Shown: in pieces, positions 34,966 through 47,495 of the stretch
Layout: every line of letters starts with the position of its first letter
How positions within the stretch are numbered: position 1 is the stretch's first letter
DNA from: Aeromonas schubertii
Lineage (GTDB): Bacteria > Pseudomonadota > Gammaproteobacteria > Enterobacterales > Aeromonadaceae
Direction of reading: 5' to 3'
Assembly (NCBI RefSeq): GCF_000820105.1
Contig: NZ_CDDB01000052.1
Location: 211,024 to 275,023, forward strand
DNA length: 64,000 nucleotides
Notes under the pieces: model-generated
The model's database searches: none
What the model was told of the DNA's origin: nothing
Seen by the model: the letters and a program-made list of their open reading frames with translations, nothing else
Made by a program: the position numbers and the translations under genes

Positions 34966-36087
34966 ATGCCCGCCTTCTCCTGGTTAGCCCTCTTCTTCGG
35001 GGCCTTCTACTTTGTCTATGGCGCCTATCTGCCATTCTGGTCCCTCTGGCTGGAAGGAGTCGGGCTGACCCCGGATCTTATCGGCTTGCTGCTCGGGGCC
35101 GGCATGGCCATCCGTTTTGCCGGCAACCTGCTTATCATGGGGCGCATCAAGGGGGCGGCCAACCTGCTGCCCATGACCCGGCTGCTCTCCCTGCTCTCCC
35201 TGCTGAGCTTCATCGGTTTCTACCTCGGCCACTCCCCCTGGTGGCTGGTGGCCCTGACCCTGGTGACCAACTTCATCTACCCGACCCTGATGCCCATGGG
35301 GGAGGCGCTCGCCACCCGCATGGTGGTGCAGGTGCATCTCGACTACGGCAAGGTGCGCCTGTGCGGCTCCTTTGCCTTTATCGTGGCCTCCACCCTGGTC
35401 GGGGTGCTGGTTGGCAAGTGGGGCAGCAACTGGGTGCTGCACACCATGGTGGCCGGCCTGGTATTGATGTTGCTGCTGAGCTGGTTGCCCCTCTCACCGG
35501 CTCCCAGAGACATCGCCGGTGAGCGGGCCCGCGCCAGCCTGTGGGAGACTTTTCGGGATCCCGCCGTGCGCCGTTTGCTCCTCATCGCCTGCCTGCTGCA
35601 GGGAAGTCATGCGGCCTACTATGGCTTTAGCGCCATCCACTGGAAGGCGGCCGGCTACAGCGGCAGCACCATTGGCTACCTCTGGGCCCTGGGGGTGGTG
35701 GCAGAGATCTGCATGTTTGCCGCCGATCGCCGCTTTCTCTCCCGTTTCCCGGCCCGCACCCTGTTCCTGGTGGGGGGGATCGGCTGTCTGGTGCGCTGGG
35801 CCCTGATGGGGGCGAGTACCGATCTCTGGGTGCTGCTGCTTGCTCAACTGCTCCATGCGGTCACCTTCTGCGTCAGCCACCTGGGGGCGGTCCGCTTCAT
35901 CACCCGGGAGCTTCCCCCCGAGCGGCAGATCCCGACCCAGGCCCTCTATTCGGCTCTGGCGCTGGGCATGACGGTGGCCATCCTGATGGCCTTCTGTGGC
36001 CAGCTCTACCAGAGCCTGCAGGGGGGGATCTTCTGGCTGATGATGGGGGTGGCGCTGCCCGCTCTCTTCCTCAAGCCCCGCCAATGA
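34966..36087 (+). CDS. MFS transporter, HcaT (3-phenylpropionate) family
   Basis: A 12-span major facilitator carrier of 373 residues. SWLALFFGAFYFVYGAYLPFWSLWLEGVGL is the typical opening of the HcaT-like PucC group, followed by LGAGMAIRFAGNLLIMGRIK and RLCGSFAFIVASTLVGVLVGKWG. E. coli HcaT (379 residues) is a putative 3-phenylpropionate importer; the true substrate here is unknown, as no hca catabolic genes are nearby. ATG 34966 is used; a longer reading to 34924 adds non-membrane residues. Confidence 0.78.
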   Translation: MPAFSWLALFFGAFYFVYGAYLPFWSLWLEGVGLTPDLIGLLLGAGMAIRFAGNLLIMGRIKGAANLLPMTRLLSLLSLLSFIGFYLGHSPWWLVALTLVTNFIYPTLMPMGEALATRMVVQVHLDYGKVRLCGSFAFIVASTLVGVLVGKWGSNWVLHTMVAGLVLMLLLSWLPLSPAPRDIAGERARASLWETFRDPAVRRLLLIACLLQGSHAAYYGFSAIHWKAAGYSGSTIGYLWALGVVAEICMFAADRRFLSRFPARTLFLVGGIGCLVRWALMGASTDLWVLLLAQLLHAVTFCVSHLGAVRFITRELPPERQIPTQALYSALALGMTVAILMAFCGQLYQSLQGGIFWLMMGVALPALFLKPRQ

Positions 36088-36089
36088 AC

Positions 36090-36111
36090 AGAGGCGCCCG
36101 AGGGCGCCTCT
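36090..36111. terminator. GC palindrome between the convergent MFS and peptidase genes
   Basis: AGAGGCGCCC-GA-GGGCGCCTCT is a perfect 10-bp inverted repeat 3 bases after one stop and 5 bases before the other. The T run is short on both strands, so efficiency is uncertain. Confidence 0.6.
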
Positions 36112-36115
36112 TGCA

Positions 36116-37264
36116 TCACTTCAGATAGCGTTGCTCCAGTCCCTGCCAGCGCAGGGGACCCAGGACCTCTTCCAGCCAGCGCTGGCTGCCTGCATCCAGC
36201 TGCCCCTGTTCGTCGAAGGTGAGGCGGGCGGGCCAGCTGCCCGGCGAGATCCCCTGACTCGCGAGCCGGTGATCGAGCTCCTCCCAGAAGGCGGCCCCCT
36301 TGACGTAGAAGAGGGGGTAGAGGGAGGGGTCTCCCTCGCGCAGCCGTTCATAGGCCAGGTAGAGGCCGCTGCGTTTGTCGGGCAGAGCACGCGCCTGCCA
36401 CTCGTCGACCGCACGCTCCCCCTGTAGTCGAAAGTGGCGCAGGCTCTTGATGGCCAGGTACTCCGCCAATCCCTCAGCAGCCCAGGCCGGCCAATCTTCG
36501 GTCAGCAGCTGGTGCACCGCCTCATGGGCACTGATGCGCAGCAGTCGCTGGGTCGCCTCGGCGGTGGGCTCTCCCCGCCGTACCGGGTAGTTGGCCACGA
36601 ACAGGTTGCCCCCGGCGGCGCCACCCAGGGAGTGGCTCTCCACATCCCGGGCCAGCCAGATGAGGTGCCAGTCGGGCGGCATGGGGCGATCGAGCTGCTC
36701 ACCCAGATAGGCGAGGATGGCCTCGAGCTGCCCCTGCAGGGAGTCGAGGGGCAGGCGCTCTGCCATGGCATCGTGGGTTATCCGCACGTTGGCCCGGGAT
36801 TGGGTCTTCAGGGTGGCGAGCCCCTGACTGAGAAAGAGCGGTGGTGCCGAGAGGGGGGGCAGGGGAGTACAGCTGCCATCGGGCAGGCAGACCCTGGCCT
36901 CACCCCCGGTGCGGGGAAAGTTGCCCCACTCGCTCACCAGCCAGCTGCCCGGGCCGAGCCGCACACTCTGCTGAAGGGCGGCATCGACGCCTTCGGCCGG
37001 TGCCGGAGTGAGGGGGATAGACCACTGCCACTGGCGACAGTGGGTCAGGGCCCCCATCCCCCCCTTCTTGTCATCCAGGCAGACGGGGGTGACCCCCGCC
37101 TGGCCGGGCTGGCTGCGGGAGGGGGAGAGGCGATAGGGGGCGTTGCCCTCAACCGAGAGGGTCACCCTGAGGCGCAGGGGATCGTCGGTCTCCTCCAGTT
37201 GATAGAGGCTGGCCGCCTGCAGGGTCGGCAGCAGGCCGAGGACACACCAGATGAGGGGGCGCAT
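36116..37264 (-). CDS. Exported HExxH metallopeptidase-like protein
   Basis: A protein of 382 residues with a signal peptide (RPLIWCVLGLLPTLQAAS) and a C-terminal zinc-peptidase motif HEAVH (His247, Glu248, His251), followed by EGLAEYL whose Glu264 or Glu268 could be the third ligand, as in gluzincins (M1/M61-like). The N-terminal 140 residues are beta-rich with several Cys, reminiscent of the DUF3019-like or lectin-like parts; no firm family. Its ATG overlaps the stop of the XRE regulator gene (ATGA), so the two are translated together. Confidence 0.7.
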   Translation of the reverse strand: MRPLIWCVLGLLPTLQAASLYQLEETDDPLRLRVTLSVEGNAPYRLSPSRSQPGQAGVTPVCLDDKKGGMGALTHCRQWQWSIPLTPAPAEGVDAALQQSVRLGPGSWLVSEWGNFPRTGGEARVCLPDGSCTPLPPLSAPPLFLSQGLATLKTQSRANVRITHDAMAERLPLDSLQGQLEAILAYLGEQLDRPMPPDWHLIWLARDVESHSLGGAAGGNLFVANYPVRRGEPTAEATQRLLRISAHEAVHQLLTEDWPAWAAEGLAEYLAIKSLRHFRLQGERAVDEWQARALPDKRSGLYLAYERLREGDPSLYPLFYVKGAAFWEELDHRLASQGISPGSWPARLTFDEQGQLDAGSQRWLEEVLGPLRWQGLEQRYLK

Positions 37265-37473
37265 CAGCTCTCCTCCTCGTGGGCGAGCAGATCCCCCGGC
37301 TGGCACTGCAGCTCGCGACAGAGGGCCTCCAGGGTCGAGAAGCGCACCGCCTTGGCATGGCCCTTCTTGAGGATCGAGAGGTTGGCCTCTGTGATGCCGA
37401 TGCGCTGGGCCAGCTCGCGAGAGGTCATCTTGCGCTCCGCAAGGAGGGCGTCGAGTCGAATGATGATGGGCAT
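37264..37473 (-). CDS. Small XRE-family transcriptional regulator
   Basis: A 69-residue protein that is almost entirely a helix-turn-helix of the Cro/C1 type (YozG-like): IRLDALLAERKMTSRELAQRIGITEANLSILKKGHAKAVRFSTLEALCRELQCQPGDLL. Such mini-regulators are commonly paired with DUF2975 membrane proteins, as here, with the DUF2975 gene 7 bases upstream in the same direction. The likely target is the inverted repeat at 38159-38209 in front of the operon, by autoregulation. That target is inferred. Confidence 0.88.
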   Translation of the reverse strand: MPIIIRLDALLAERKMTSRELAQRIGITEANLSILKKGHAKAVRFSTLEALCRELQCQPGDLLAHEEES

Positions 37474-37480
37474 GTTTGCC

Positions 37481-38083
37481 TCACACCGTCAGGGCTTGAT
37501 CGTCGGCCAGGCGCTTGGCCTCGCCCATCACCAGGGCCAGGGCCAAGACAATGAGTCCTGCCAGAAGGGTACGAAAATCCGCTGAGCCAACGGTGATGCT
37601 ACCGTGCAGCTTCGGGCCATTCATCGTCAGGACGGCACCGAGCAGAGGGGTCGTCAGTTGGCTCACGACAAAACTGCTACATAGGCCAAGCCCGATCATG
37701 CGGTAGCGGCCAATCTGGCTCAGGGTGAAGAGCATTCCGTGGCGGTAGCCACTAAATAGCTGATGCAGTTGCCACAAGATCAGCATTTGAACCACATCTG
37801 GCAACAAGATGACCAGAGTGGCCAATAGCCGAGTCGATATGGTCAATGGATATGCATCGAGTGAATGAGGGGTAGCATGAATCCGGGTTGTACCGCTTGC
37901 GTCATAGCCGAAGTGAGCACCAGAACCACCCAGCACATTAATTAGCTGATCTTGGAGAAAGTCGTTACTACCCAAAAGATAGGACCATGACATGGCAATG
38001 GTCAGCAGCGGTGTTGCCAGCATGGCGAACAGTAATATCCATTCGATCAGGGTACTCATGCGTTCGAGCTTGTTGGATGTCAT
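37481..38083 (-). CDS. DUF2975 membrane protein
   Basis: A protein of 200 residues with four hydrophobic spans (WILLFAMLATPLLTIAMSW, LLATLVILLPDVVQMLILW, MIGLGLCSSFVVSQLTTPLLGAVL, FRTLLAGLIVLALALVMGEAKRL) and a periplasmic loop after the first. It fits DUF2975, the membrane partner of YozG-type XRE regulators. Function unknown. ATG 38083 has GAGGT upstream; the longer reading to 38128 starts in the AT-rich leader. Base composition is lower in GC than its neighbours, which may indicate separate ancestry. Confidence 0.78.
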   Translation of the reverse strand: MTSNKLERMSTLIEWILLFAMLATPLLTIAMSWSYLLGSNDFLQDQLINVLGGSGAHFGYDASGTTRIHATPHSLDAYPLTISTRLLATLVILLPDVVQMLILWQLHQLFSGYRHGMLFTLSQIGRYRMIGLGLCSSFVVSQLTTPLLGAVLTMNGPKLHGSITVGSADFRTLLAGLIVLALALVMGEAKRLADDQALTV

Positions 38084-38158
38084 ATAAACCTCATGGCAGA
38101 CGGAGTGCGTCGACAGAGCGAGCTGCACTTACTGTTTATCGATAATCTGGTGCCATTG

Positions 38159-38209
38159 TTTATTGTTTTTCGATATTCTGTCAAAGGGTATATATCGAAA
38201 AACAATAAA
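38159..38209. repeat. Perfect 18-bp inverted repeat in the divergent promoter region
   Basis: TTTATTGTTTTTCGATAT (38159-38176) and its exact reverse complement (38192-38209) are separated by 15 bases. Related motifs occur nearby: TTTATCGATAATC at about 38135 and ATTTTTCGATGA at about 38234. They sit between the DUF2975/XRE operon and the SSF-kinase gene in a strikingly AT-rich stretch, and are the best operator candidates for the XRE protein. Confidence 0.75.
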
Positions 38210-38302
38210 TATTCCTGTTCGAGAAGGAGTGACATTTTTCGATGACCTCTCTAGACTGCGGTCTATCTCGCCTAAATTCTCAATCTTGACAAGAGGTTAG
38301 TG

Positions 38303-41300
38303 ATGCAACAGGGATGGTTGCTGATCGGGGTTTCGCTGGCCTATCTGGGGCTCTTGTTCCTCATCGCCTATGTGGCCGACAAGCACCGCCGGGCCCGTCT
38401 GCCGGGTCAGCCCCTGCTCTACAGCCTCTCGCTCGCCGTCTACTGCACCTCCTGGACCTTCTATGGCACGGTCGGCCAGGCGAGTCTGGACCCCTGGTCC
38501 CCCCTGCCCATCTATCTCGGTCCCATGCTGGTCTTCCTGCTGGGATGGCGGGTGTTGGCGCGCCTCATCCTGGTGGCCAAGCGTGAGCACATCACCTCGA
38601 TTGCCGACTTCATCGCCGCCCGTTATGGCAAGTCCCAGCATCTGGCCATGCTGGTGGCCCTGGTGGCGATCCTCGGGGTGCTGCCCTATCTGGTGCTTCA
38701 GCTCAAGGCGATCGTCATCGGCCTGGAGCTGTTGACCAACGGGGCGGCGGGGGCCAGCATGGGAGGCGGGCGTGCCGGCCTGGCCCTGGGGGTCGGCCTG
38801 CTGCTCGCCCTCTTTAGCATACTGTTTGGCACCCGACACCTGGACGCCACCGAGCACCACAGGGGCATGGTGGTGGCCATCGCCTTCGAGTCCGTGATCA
38901 AGCTGCTCGCCTTTCTGCTGGTGGGGGGCTTCTCCCTCTGGCTGCTGTGGGGAGAGCCCAGAGTCTGGCAGACGGCGGCGAGCCAGGAGTTCATCCGGGG
39001 TGCGAGCGAGCTGCGCGGCAGTCAGCTGCTGGAGCTGGCTATCTACACCCTGCTTGCCATGTGCGCCATCGTCTGTCTGCCGCGCCAGTTTCATGTGACT
39101 GTGGTGGAGAACAATCAGGGGCATGATCTCCACTGGGCGCGTTGGCTCTTCCCCGTTTATCTGTTTCTGATGGGGATCTTCATCTGGCCCCTGGCTCTGG
39201 CCGGTCGCCACTGGCTGGGGGAGGGGGTCTCGCCCGATACCTTCGTCATCAGCCTGCCCCATACCCTGGGTTACGACGCCGCGGCGCTGCTCGCCTTCCT
39301 CGGGGGGACCTCGGCCGCGACCGGCATGGTGATCGTCTCGACCCTGGCGCTCGCCATCATGGTGAGCAACGATCTGGTGTTGCCCCTGCTGCTGCGCCGC
39401 TATTGGCAGCGACGCCAGGACGATCGGCTCGGTCGCCTGCTGCTGCGGGTGCGCCGGGCCGCCATCCTGCTCATCCTGCTGGCCGCCTGGGGGCTCTACC
39501 TCTGGCTCGGGGAGATGACCAGTCTCTCGGGGATCGGCTTTCTCTCCTTCGGGGCGGTCGCCCAGTTTGCGCCGGCCCTGCTGCTCGGTCTCTACTGGCG
39601 TCGTGGCAATCGCAAGGGGGTCTACCTGGGGCTGATCCCCGGCCTGACCCTCTGGCTGCTGACCCTGCTGCACGAGAGCGGCATGCTGGCCGGCTCCCCC
39701 CTGGCGAGCCTGTTGGCACCGCCGGATCTGCCCTGGCTGCGGGAGGTGAGCGTCACCGCCTGGTGCCTGCTGCTGAGCCTGCTGCTCAACCTCGCCGGCT
39801 ATGTGGCCGGGTCACTGCTGGCCAGGCCCGCAGTGAGCGAGCGGCTGCAGGCAGCCAACTTCGTCGGCAAGCCGAGCCGGGACACCTCGGCCCTCTATCA
39901 GGCCAGGGTGACGGTGAAGGAGCTGGAGATGCTGGCCACCCGCTTCCTCGGACCGAGCCGGGTCAAGCGTGCCTTCGGCCGCTTCGCCGCCGAACGCGGC
40001 GGCACCCTGGCCCCGCACATGCAGGCCACTCCCGAGCTTATCGTGCATACGGAGCGGCTGCTGGCCGGGGTGTTTGGCACCTCGTCGGCGCGCTTGGTGC
40101 TCGCCTCCGCCCTGCAGGGGCACAACATGCAGCTCGAGGAGATCGCCACCATCGTCGATGAGGCCTCGGATCTGCTGCGTTTCAACCGAGATCTGCTGCA
40201 GGGGGCCATCGAGCACATAGGCCAGGGGATCTCGGTGGTGGACAGGGAGCTCAAGCTGGTGGCCTGGAACCGTCGCTACGTCGAGCTGTTCAGTTATCCC
40301 CCTGGTCTCATCCAGGCGGGGCGTCCCATCGAAGAGATCATTCGCCACAACGCCAGTCAGGGGCTGTGCGGCCCCGGGGAGATCGAGGCCCAGGTGGCGC
40401 GGCGGGTGGCCCACATGCGCAGCGGCAGCCGCCACGTCTCCGCCAGGGAGCGCCCGGATGGCCGGGTTATCGAGATGCAGGGCAACCCCATGCCGGGGGG
40501 CGGCTTCGTCATGACCTTCACCGACATCACCCCGTTTCGCGAGGCGGAACGGGTGCTGCGTGAGGCCAACGAGCTGCTCGAGGCCCGGGTCGCCGAGCGC
40601 ACCCGCGAGCTCTCGGCGCTCAACACTCAGCTGTTGGCGGTCAACCAGCAGGTGGAGCGGGCCAACCACTCCAAGAGCCGTTTTCTCGCCGCGGTGAGCC
40701 ACGATCTCACCCAGCCCCTCAATGCCGCCAAGTTGTTTGCGTCGGCCCTGCGCGAGCAGCTGCCGCCGGGTGAGCCGGCGCACCTGGCCGAGCGCATCGA
40801 CACGGCCCTGGAGGCGGCCGAGGATCTCATCTCGGACTTGCTCGATATCTCCCGCCTCGAGGCCGGCAAGTTCAAGGCGCGCAAGAGCGACTTTCTCCTG
40901 GCCGGGGTGCTGGAGACCCTCCAGGCGGAGTTCGGGGTGCTGGCCAAGGCGGGCGGGATGGACCTCACTGTGGTGCCCTGCTCCCTGACGGTTCACTCGG
41001 ACGCCAGGCTGCTGCGCCGGGTGCTGCAAAACTTCCTCACCAACGCCTTTCGCTATAACCCGGGGGGCAAGGTGTTGCTCGGCTGTCGACGGGTCGGCGA
41101 TCGAGTGCGCATCGAGGTATGGGACAACGGCCCCGGCATACCGCAAGAGAAGCAGAGCGAGATCTTCGAGGAGTTTCTGCGCCTCGACCACTCCCGCACC
41201 GCCATGGAGCAGGGGCTCGGACTCGGACTGGCTATCGCCCGTGGCATCGCCACCGTGCTGGGCCATCAGATAGGGATGCGCAGCTGGCCCGGGCGTGGCT

Positions 41301-41764
41301 CAGTCTTCTCCCTTACCCTGGCCTGCGTCGCCCCCCTCGGGGTCAGCCTCAGCCCGAGTATGCCTGTGGCCGCCAGCGACTCACTGCTGGCGGGGTGCCG
41401 GGTGATCTGCATCGACAACGAGCCGGAGATCCTGCTGGCCATGGAGTCCCTGTTGCGCCGCTGGGGATGCGAGGTGCGCTGTGTGGCGGATGCCGAGGGG
41501 GCCAGCAACGCCGTGGAGAGCGGGTTTGTGCCGGATCTGGTGCTCTCCGATTACCACCTGGATCGCGGACAGAGTGGTCTGCAGGCGCTGGAGCGGTTGC
41601 GGCTTCTTCATGGTGAGCCGATCCGCGGCATCATCATCAGCGCCGATCGTAACCCTGATCTGCTGCGCCGTATCCGGGAGCAGGGCCACGGTTATGTGAG
41701 CAAGCCGGTCAAACCTCTCAAGCTGCGAGCCCTGATGAACAGCCTGCTTGGCGACGTGGCGTGA
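38303..41764 (+). CDS. Sodium/solute symporter-histidine kinase-receiver hybrid (CrbS/MxtR-like)
   Basis: A giant sensor of 1153 residues. An N-terminal SSF (PutP-like) transporter domain with about 13 spans occupies residues 1-510. A linker and a PAS domain (about 630-740, ISVVDRELKLVAWNRRYVELF) and a coiled coil lead to a HisKA domain with His800 in AAVSHDLTQPLNAAKL, an HATPase domain (WDNGPGIP, GLGLAIARG), and a C-terminal receiver with Asp1083 in LSDYHLD. CrbS of Vibrio and MxtR of Pseudomonas share this plan and control acetate metabolism through a CrbR regulator; none is beside it here. ATG 38303 has GAGG 6 bases upstream. Confidence 0.87.
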   Translation: MQQGWLLIGVSLAYLGLLFLIAYVADKHRRARLPGQPLLYSLSLAVYCTSWTFYGTVGQASLDPWSPLPIYLGPMLVFLLGWRVLARLILVAKREHITSIADFIAARYGKSQHLAMLVALVAILGVLPYLVLQLKAIVIGLELLTNGAAGASMGGGRAGLALGVGLLLALFSILFGTRHLDATEHHRGMVVAIAFESVIKLLAFLLVGGFSLWLLWGEPRVWQTAASQEFIRGASELRGSQLLELAIYTLLAMCAIVCLPRQFHVTVVENNQGHDLHWARWLFPVYLFLMGIFIWPLALAGRHWLGEGVSPDTFVISLPHTLGYDAAALLAFLGGTSAATGMVIVSTLALAIMVSNDLVLPLLLRRYWQRRQDDRLGRLLLRVRRAAILLILLAAWGLYLWLGEMTSLSGIGFLSFGAVAQFAPALLLGLYWRRGNRKGVYLGLIPGLTLWLLTLLHESGMLAGSPLASLLAPPDLPWLREVSVTAWCLLLSLLLNLAGYVAGSLLARPAVSERLQAANFVGKPSRDTSALYQARVTVKELEMLATRFLGPSRVKRAFGRFAAERGGTLAPHMQATPELIVHTERLLAGVFGTSSARLVLASALQGHNMQLEEIATIVDEASDLLRFNRDLLQGAIEHIGQGISVVDRELKLVAWNRRYVELFSYPPGLIQAGRPIEEIIRHNASQGLCGPGEIEAQVARRVAHMRSGSRHVSARERPDGRVIEMQGNPMPGGGFVMTFTDITPFREAERVLREANELLEARVAERTRELSALNTQLLAVNQQVERANHSKSRFLAAVSHDLTQPLNAAKLFASALREQLPPGEPAHLAERIDTALEAAEDLISDLLDISRLEAGKFKARKSDFLLAGVLETLQAEFGVLAKAGGMDLTVVPCSLTVHSDARLLRRVLQNFLTNAFRYNPGGKVLLGCRRVGDRVRIEVWDNGPGIPQEKQSEIFEEFLRLDHSRTAMEQGLGLGLAIARGIATVLGHQIGMRSWPGRGSVFSLTLACVAPLGVSLSPSMPVAASDSLLAGCRVICIDNEPEILLAMESLLRRWGCEVRCVADAEGASNAVESGFVPDLVLSDYHLDRGQSGLQALERLRLLHGEPIRGIIISADRNPDLLRRIREQGHGYVSKPVKPLKLRALMNSLLGDVA

Positions 41765-44976
<3,212 letters not shown>

Positions 44977-45038
44977 TCTTCGTGAATACCCGGGGCATGC
45001 CGTTGGTATGCCCCACCCCGCCAACAACGAGAACAACA

Positions 45039-47408
45039 ATGCGTATCACACACACGACCAGGCTCATCATGGCGGCCCTGGCAGGCCTCTCTTTACCTGC
45101 TGCCGCCACCCCCCTTCTCTTCAACGACACCCGGGGGCCCAACGATCTGGTGGGCTCTCTGGCGGCCCGGGTGCAGTTTGCCCAGAGCCAGATTCTGCCC
45201 GCCCATCCCGGGGAGGGAGATCGTCAGCCCACCCTGACTGCGCTTCGCAAGAGCCTGCTGCTGGTGCAGCCACTCCAGTCCGACGGCGTGACGCCGATGC
45301 AACTCGAGGCCCGTAACGGGAGCGGCCAGCTGCTTGGCACCCTCTCTCTGGCGCCTCCCTCGGCCCTGCCCCGGACCGTCTATCACCTCTCCGGTGTGCC
45401 GGACGAGGGGGTGGACTTCACCCCGCCCCAGGGGGATCCGCTCATCATCAGCAGCAGTGCCGAGCTGGCCAGACTGGATGACAAGAGCGGCGCCTTCCTC
45501 GGGGAGAAGTTGGCGCAGAGCCCCCTGGTGGAGATCCGGACCGCCGACGGGCGCTGGGTACGCAACATCTACCTGCCCCTCGGGGAGCTGGAGGGCAAGA
45601 TGGTGCGCATTCGTTCCGATGCGGGCTACAACTCGACCCTCTTCTATGGCGATCGCCAGGTGACCGTCTCCCGGGGTCAAACCCTGCAGTTCAAGTTCGT
45701 TAACGGTCAGTGGTTCCGGGAAGGAGAGCTGGAGAACAACCGTATCGCCTATGCGCCGGATACCTGGAGCGGCGAGTTGCCCGCCGACTGGATAGTACCG
45801 GGGCTCAGGCTCACCCTGCGTCAGGGTGCGCTCAGCGGTGAGCTGACCGACCTCAGGGTGGGGGCGCCCGGGGAGCTGCTGCTTCACACCATCGATATCG
45901 GCATGTTGACGACCCCGCGTGGTCGCTTCGACTTCGCCGGGGACCAAGAGGCGCAGCGGGAATATTTCCAGACCATTCCGGCCAGCCGGATGGTCGTCAG
46001 CCAGTATGCGCCCCTCTACCTGACCGAGGTCATGCTGCCCGATGGCACCCTGCTGACCGATGTGGATCCGAGTCAGGGGGGATGGCACACGGGCACCATG
46101 CGCCAGCGTATCGGCAAGGAGCTCATCTCCCACGGGATCGACAATGCCAACTACGGCATCAACAGCACGGCCGGCGAAGGGGAGGGGAGCCATCCCTTCG
46201 TGGTGGCCCAGCTGACGGCGCACAACAGCCGCGGCAACTATGCCAATGGGGTTCAGGTGCACGGGGGCTCGGGCGGGGGCGGCATCGTCACCCTGGATGC
46301 CTCCCTTGGCAACGAGTTCAGTCATGAGGTGGGGCACAACTTCGGTCTTGGCCACTATGTGGACGGCTTTCGTGGCTCGGTCCATCGCAGCGCCGATCAG
46401 ATCAACTCCGCCTGGGGTTGGGACGGGGACAAGGGGCGCTTCATCCCCAACTTCTTCCCCACCCGCAGCGACCAGGCGGCCTGTCTGGACGGTGAGTGCC
46501 AACCGCCGTTCGACGGGCGCACCTTTGGTTTTGATGCGATGGCCGGAGGCAAGCCCTTCTCGGGGGCCAACCGATTCACCCTCTACACCCCCAACTCGGC
46601 GGCCATCATACAGGGCTTCCTGGAGAGCAAGGCGGTGTTCGACGCCGCCTCCCCCACCGGTTTTAGCAAGTGGAACGCCGCAGAGGCCAGGATGGAGCCC
46701 TATCAGCACAGGGTCGAGGGCATCGAGAAGGTGGATGCCCCCATGAATGCCCTGACCGAGGCGGGTCTGGCCCCCTTGCTGGCCGATTATGAGCTGGTGC
46801 GGGTTGCCATGTGGGACGGTCACTGGACGCGGGACATCCGGGTCCCCGCCGCCTCTGCCGAGAACCGGGGGCGCAGCCTGATCATAGATCACGGCGCCGG
46901 CTATAACAGTCACCTCTTCATCAATGGCATGGATCTCCTGGTGAGCCGGGGCTTCAAGAAGAGCTTTACCTCGGATGGCCAGAGCTGGTTGGAGGTACCC
47001 CTCATCGACACCCGGGTGGCGCGCAAGCCGACGCAGTTCGGGGTGCCGGTGACCACATTGGTGGGGTACTACGATCCGCAAGGCTCCCTGCCCAGCTACC
47101 TCTATCCGGCCCTGCACGGTGCCTATGGTTTCACCTACCCGGATGACGGCACCACCCTGGCCGATAGCGACTGCCAGCTGCAGGTGGAGACCCGGGATGG
47201 CGTGCTGCGCTTCAGGCTGGCCAATCACCGCAGTAACGGGGCCGTGATGAACAAGTTCCACGTCAACGTGCCTACCGCCAGCGAGCCGCGTCGGGCCAGC
47301 CTGCTGTGCCGTGGCCAGCCGTTGGATCAGGAAGGGGTGCTGCCCCCTCCCGCGGGATTGGCATTCAACGTCTACGGGCGAGCGCTGACGGCCTCATCCG
47401 TTCAATAA
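45039..47408 (+). CDS. M66 zinc metalloprotease (StcE/TagA-like)
   Basis: A secreted protease of 789 residues. The signal peptide (RITHTTRLIMAALAGLSLPAAATP) lacks a lipobox, unlike Vibrio TagA. The extended zinc site HEVGHNFGLGH uses His429, Glu430, His433 and His439. The ToxR-regulated TagA/StcE domain (LYLTEVMLPDGTLLTDVDPSQGGWHTGTMRQRIGKELISHGIDNANYGINSTAGEGEG) is clear. StcE cleaves mucin-type glycoproteins; that activity is inferred here. It lies 62 bases after chiA. The upstream in-frame ATG at 44982 lacks a signal peptide. Confidence 0.9.
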   Translation: MRITHTTRLIMAALAGLSLPAAATPLLFNDTRGPNDLVGSLAARVQFAQSQILPAHPGEGDRQPTLTALRKSLLLVQPLQSDGVTPMQLEARNGSGQLLGTLSLAPPSALPRTVYHLSGVPDEGVDFTPPQGDPLIISSSAELARLDDKSGAFLGEKLAQSPLVEIRTADGRWVRNIYLPLGELEGKMVRIRSDAGYNSTLFYGDRQVTVSRGQTLQFKFVNGQWFREGELENNRIAYAPDTWSGELPADWIVPGLRLTLRQGALSGELTDLRVGAPGELLLHTIDIGMLTTPRGRFDFAGDQEAQREYFQTIPASRMVVSQYAPLYLTEVMLPDGTLLTDVDPSQGGWHTGTMRQRIGKELISHGIDNANYGINSTAGEGEGSHPFVVAQLTAHNSRGNYANGVQVHGGSGGGGIVTLDASLGNEFSHEVGHNFGLGHYVDGFRGSVHRSADQINSAWGWDGDKGRFIPNFFPTRSDQAACLDGECQPPFDGRTFGFDAMAGGKPFSGANRFTLYTPNSAAIIQGFLESKAVFDAASPTGFSKWNAAEARMEPYQHRVEGIEKVDAPMNALTEAGLAPLLADYELVRVAMWDGHWTRDIRVPAASAENRGRSLIIDHGAGYNSHLFINGMDLLVSRGFKKSFTSDGQSWLEVPLIDTRVARKPTQFGVPVTTLVGYYDPQGSLPSYLYPALHGAYGFTYPDDGTTLADSDCQLQVETRDGVLRFRLANHRSNGAVMNKFHVNVPTASEPRRASLLCRGQPLDQEGVLPPPAGLAFNVYGRALTASSVQ

Positions 47409-47495
47409 GGAGAGAGAGGGGCCAAGGCCCCGTCTCTACCTGGCCTGGTGGGGTGATGCCCCGCCGGCTCCCGTCATGACAGGAGATCAATAACA

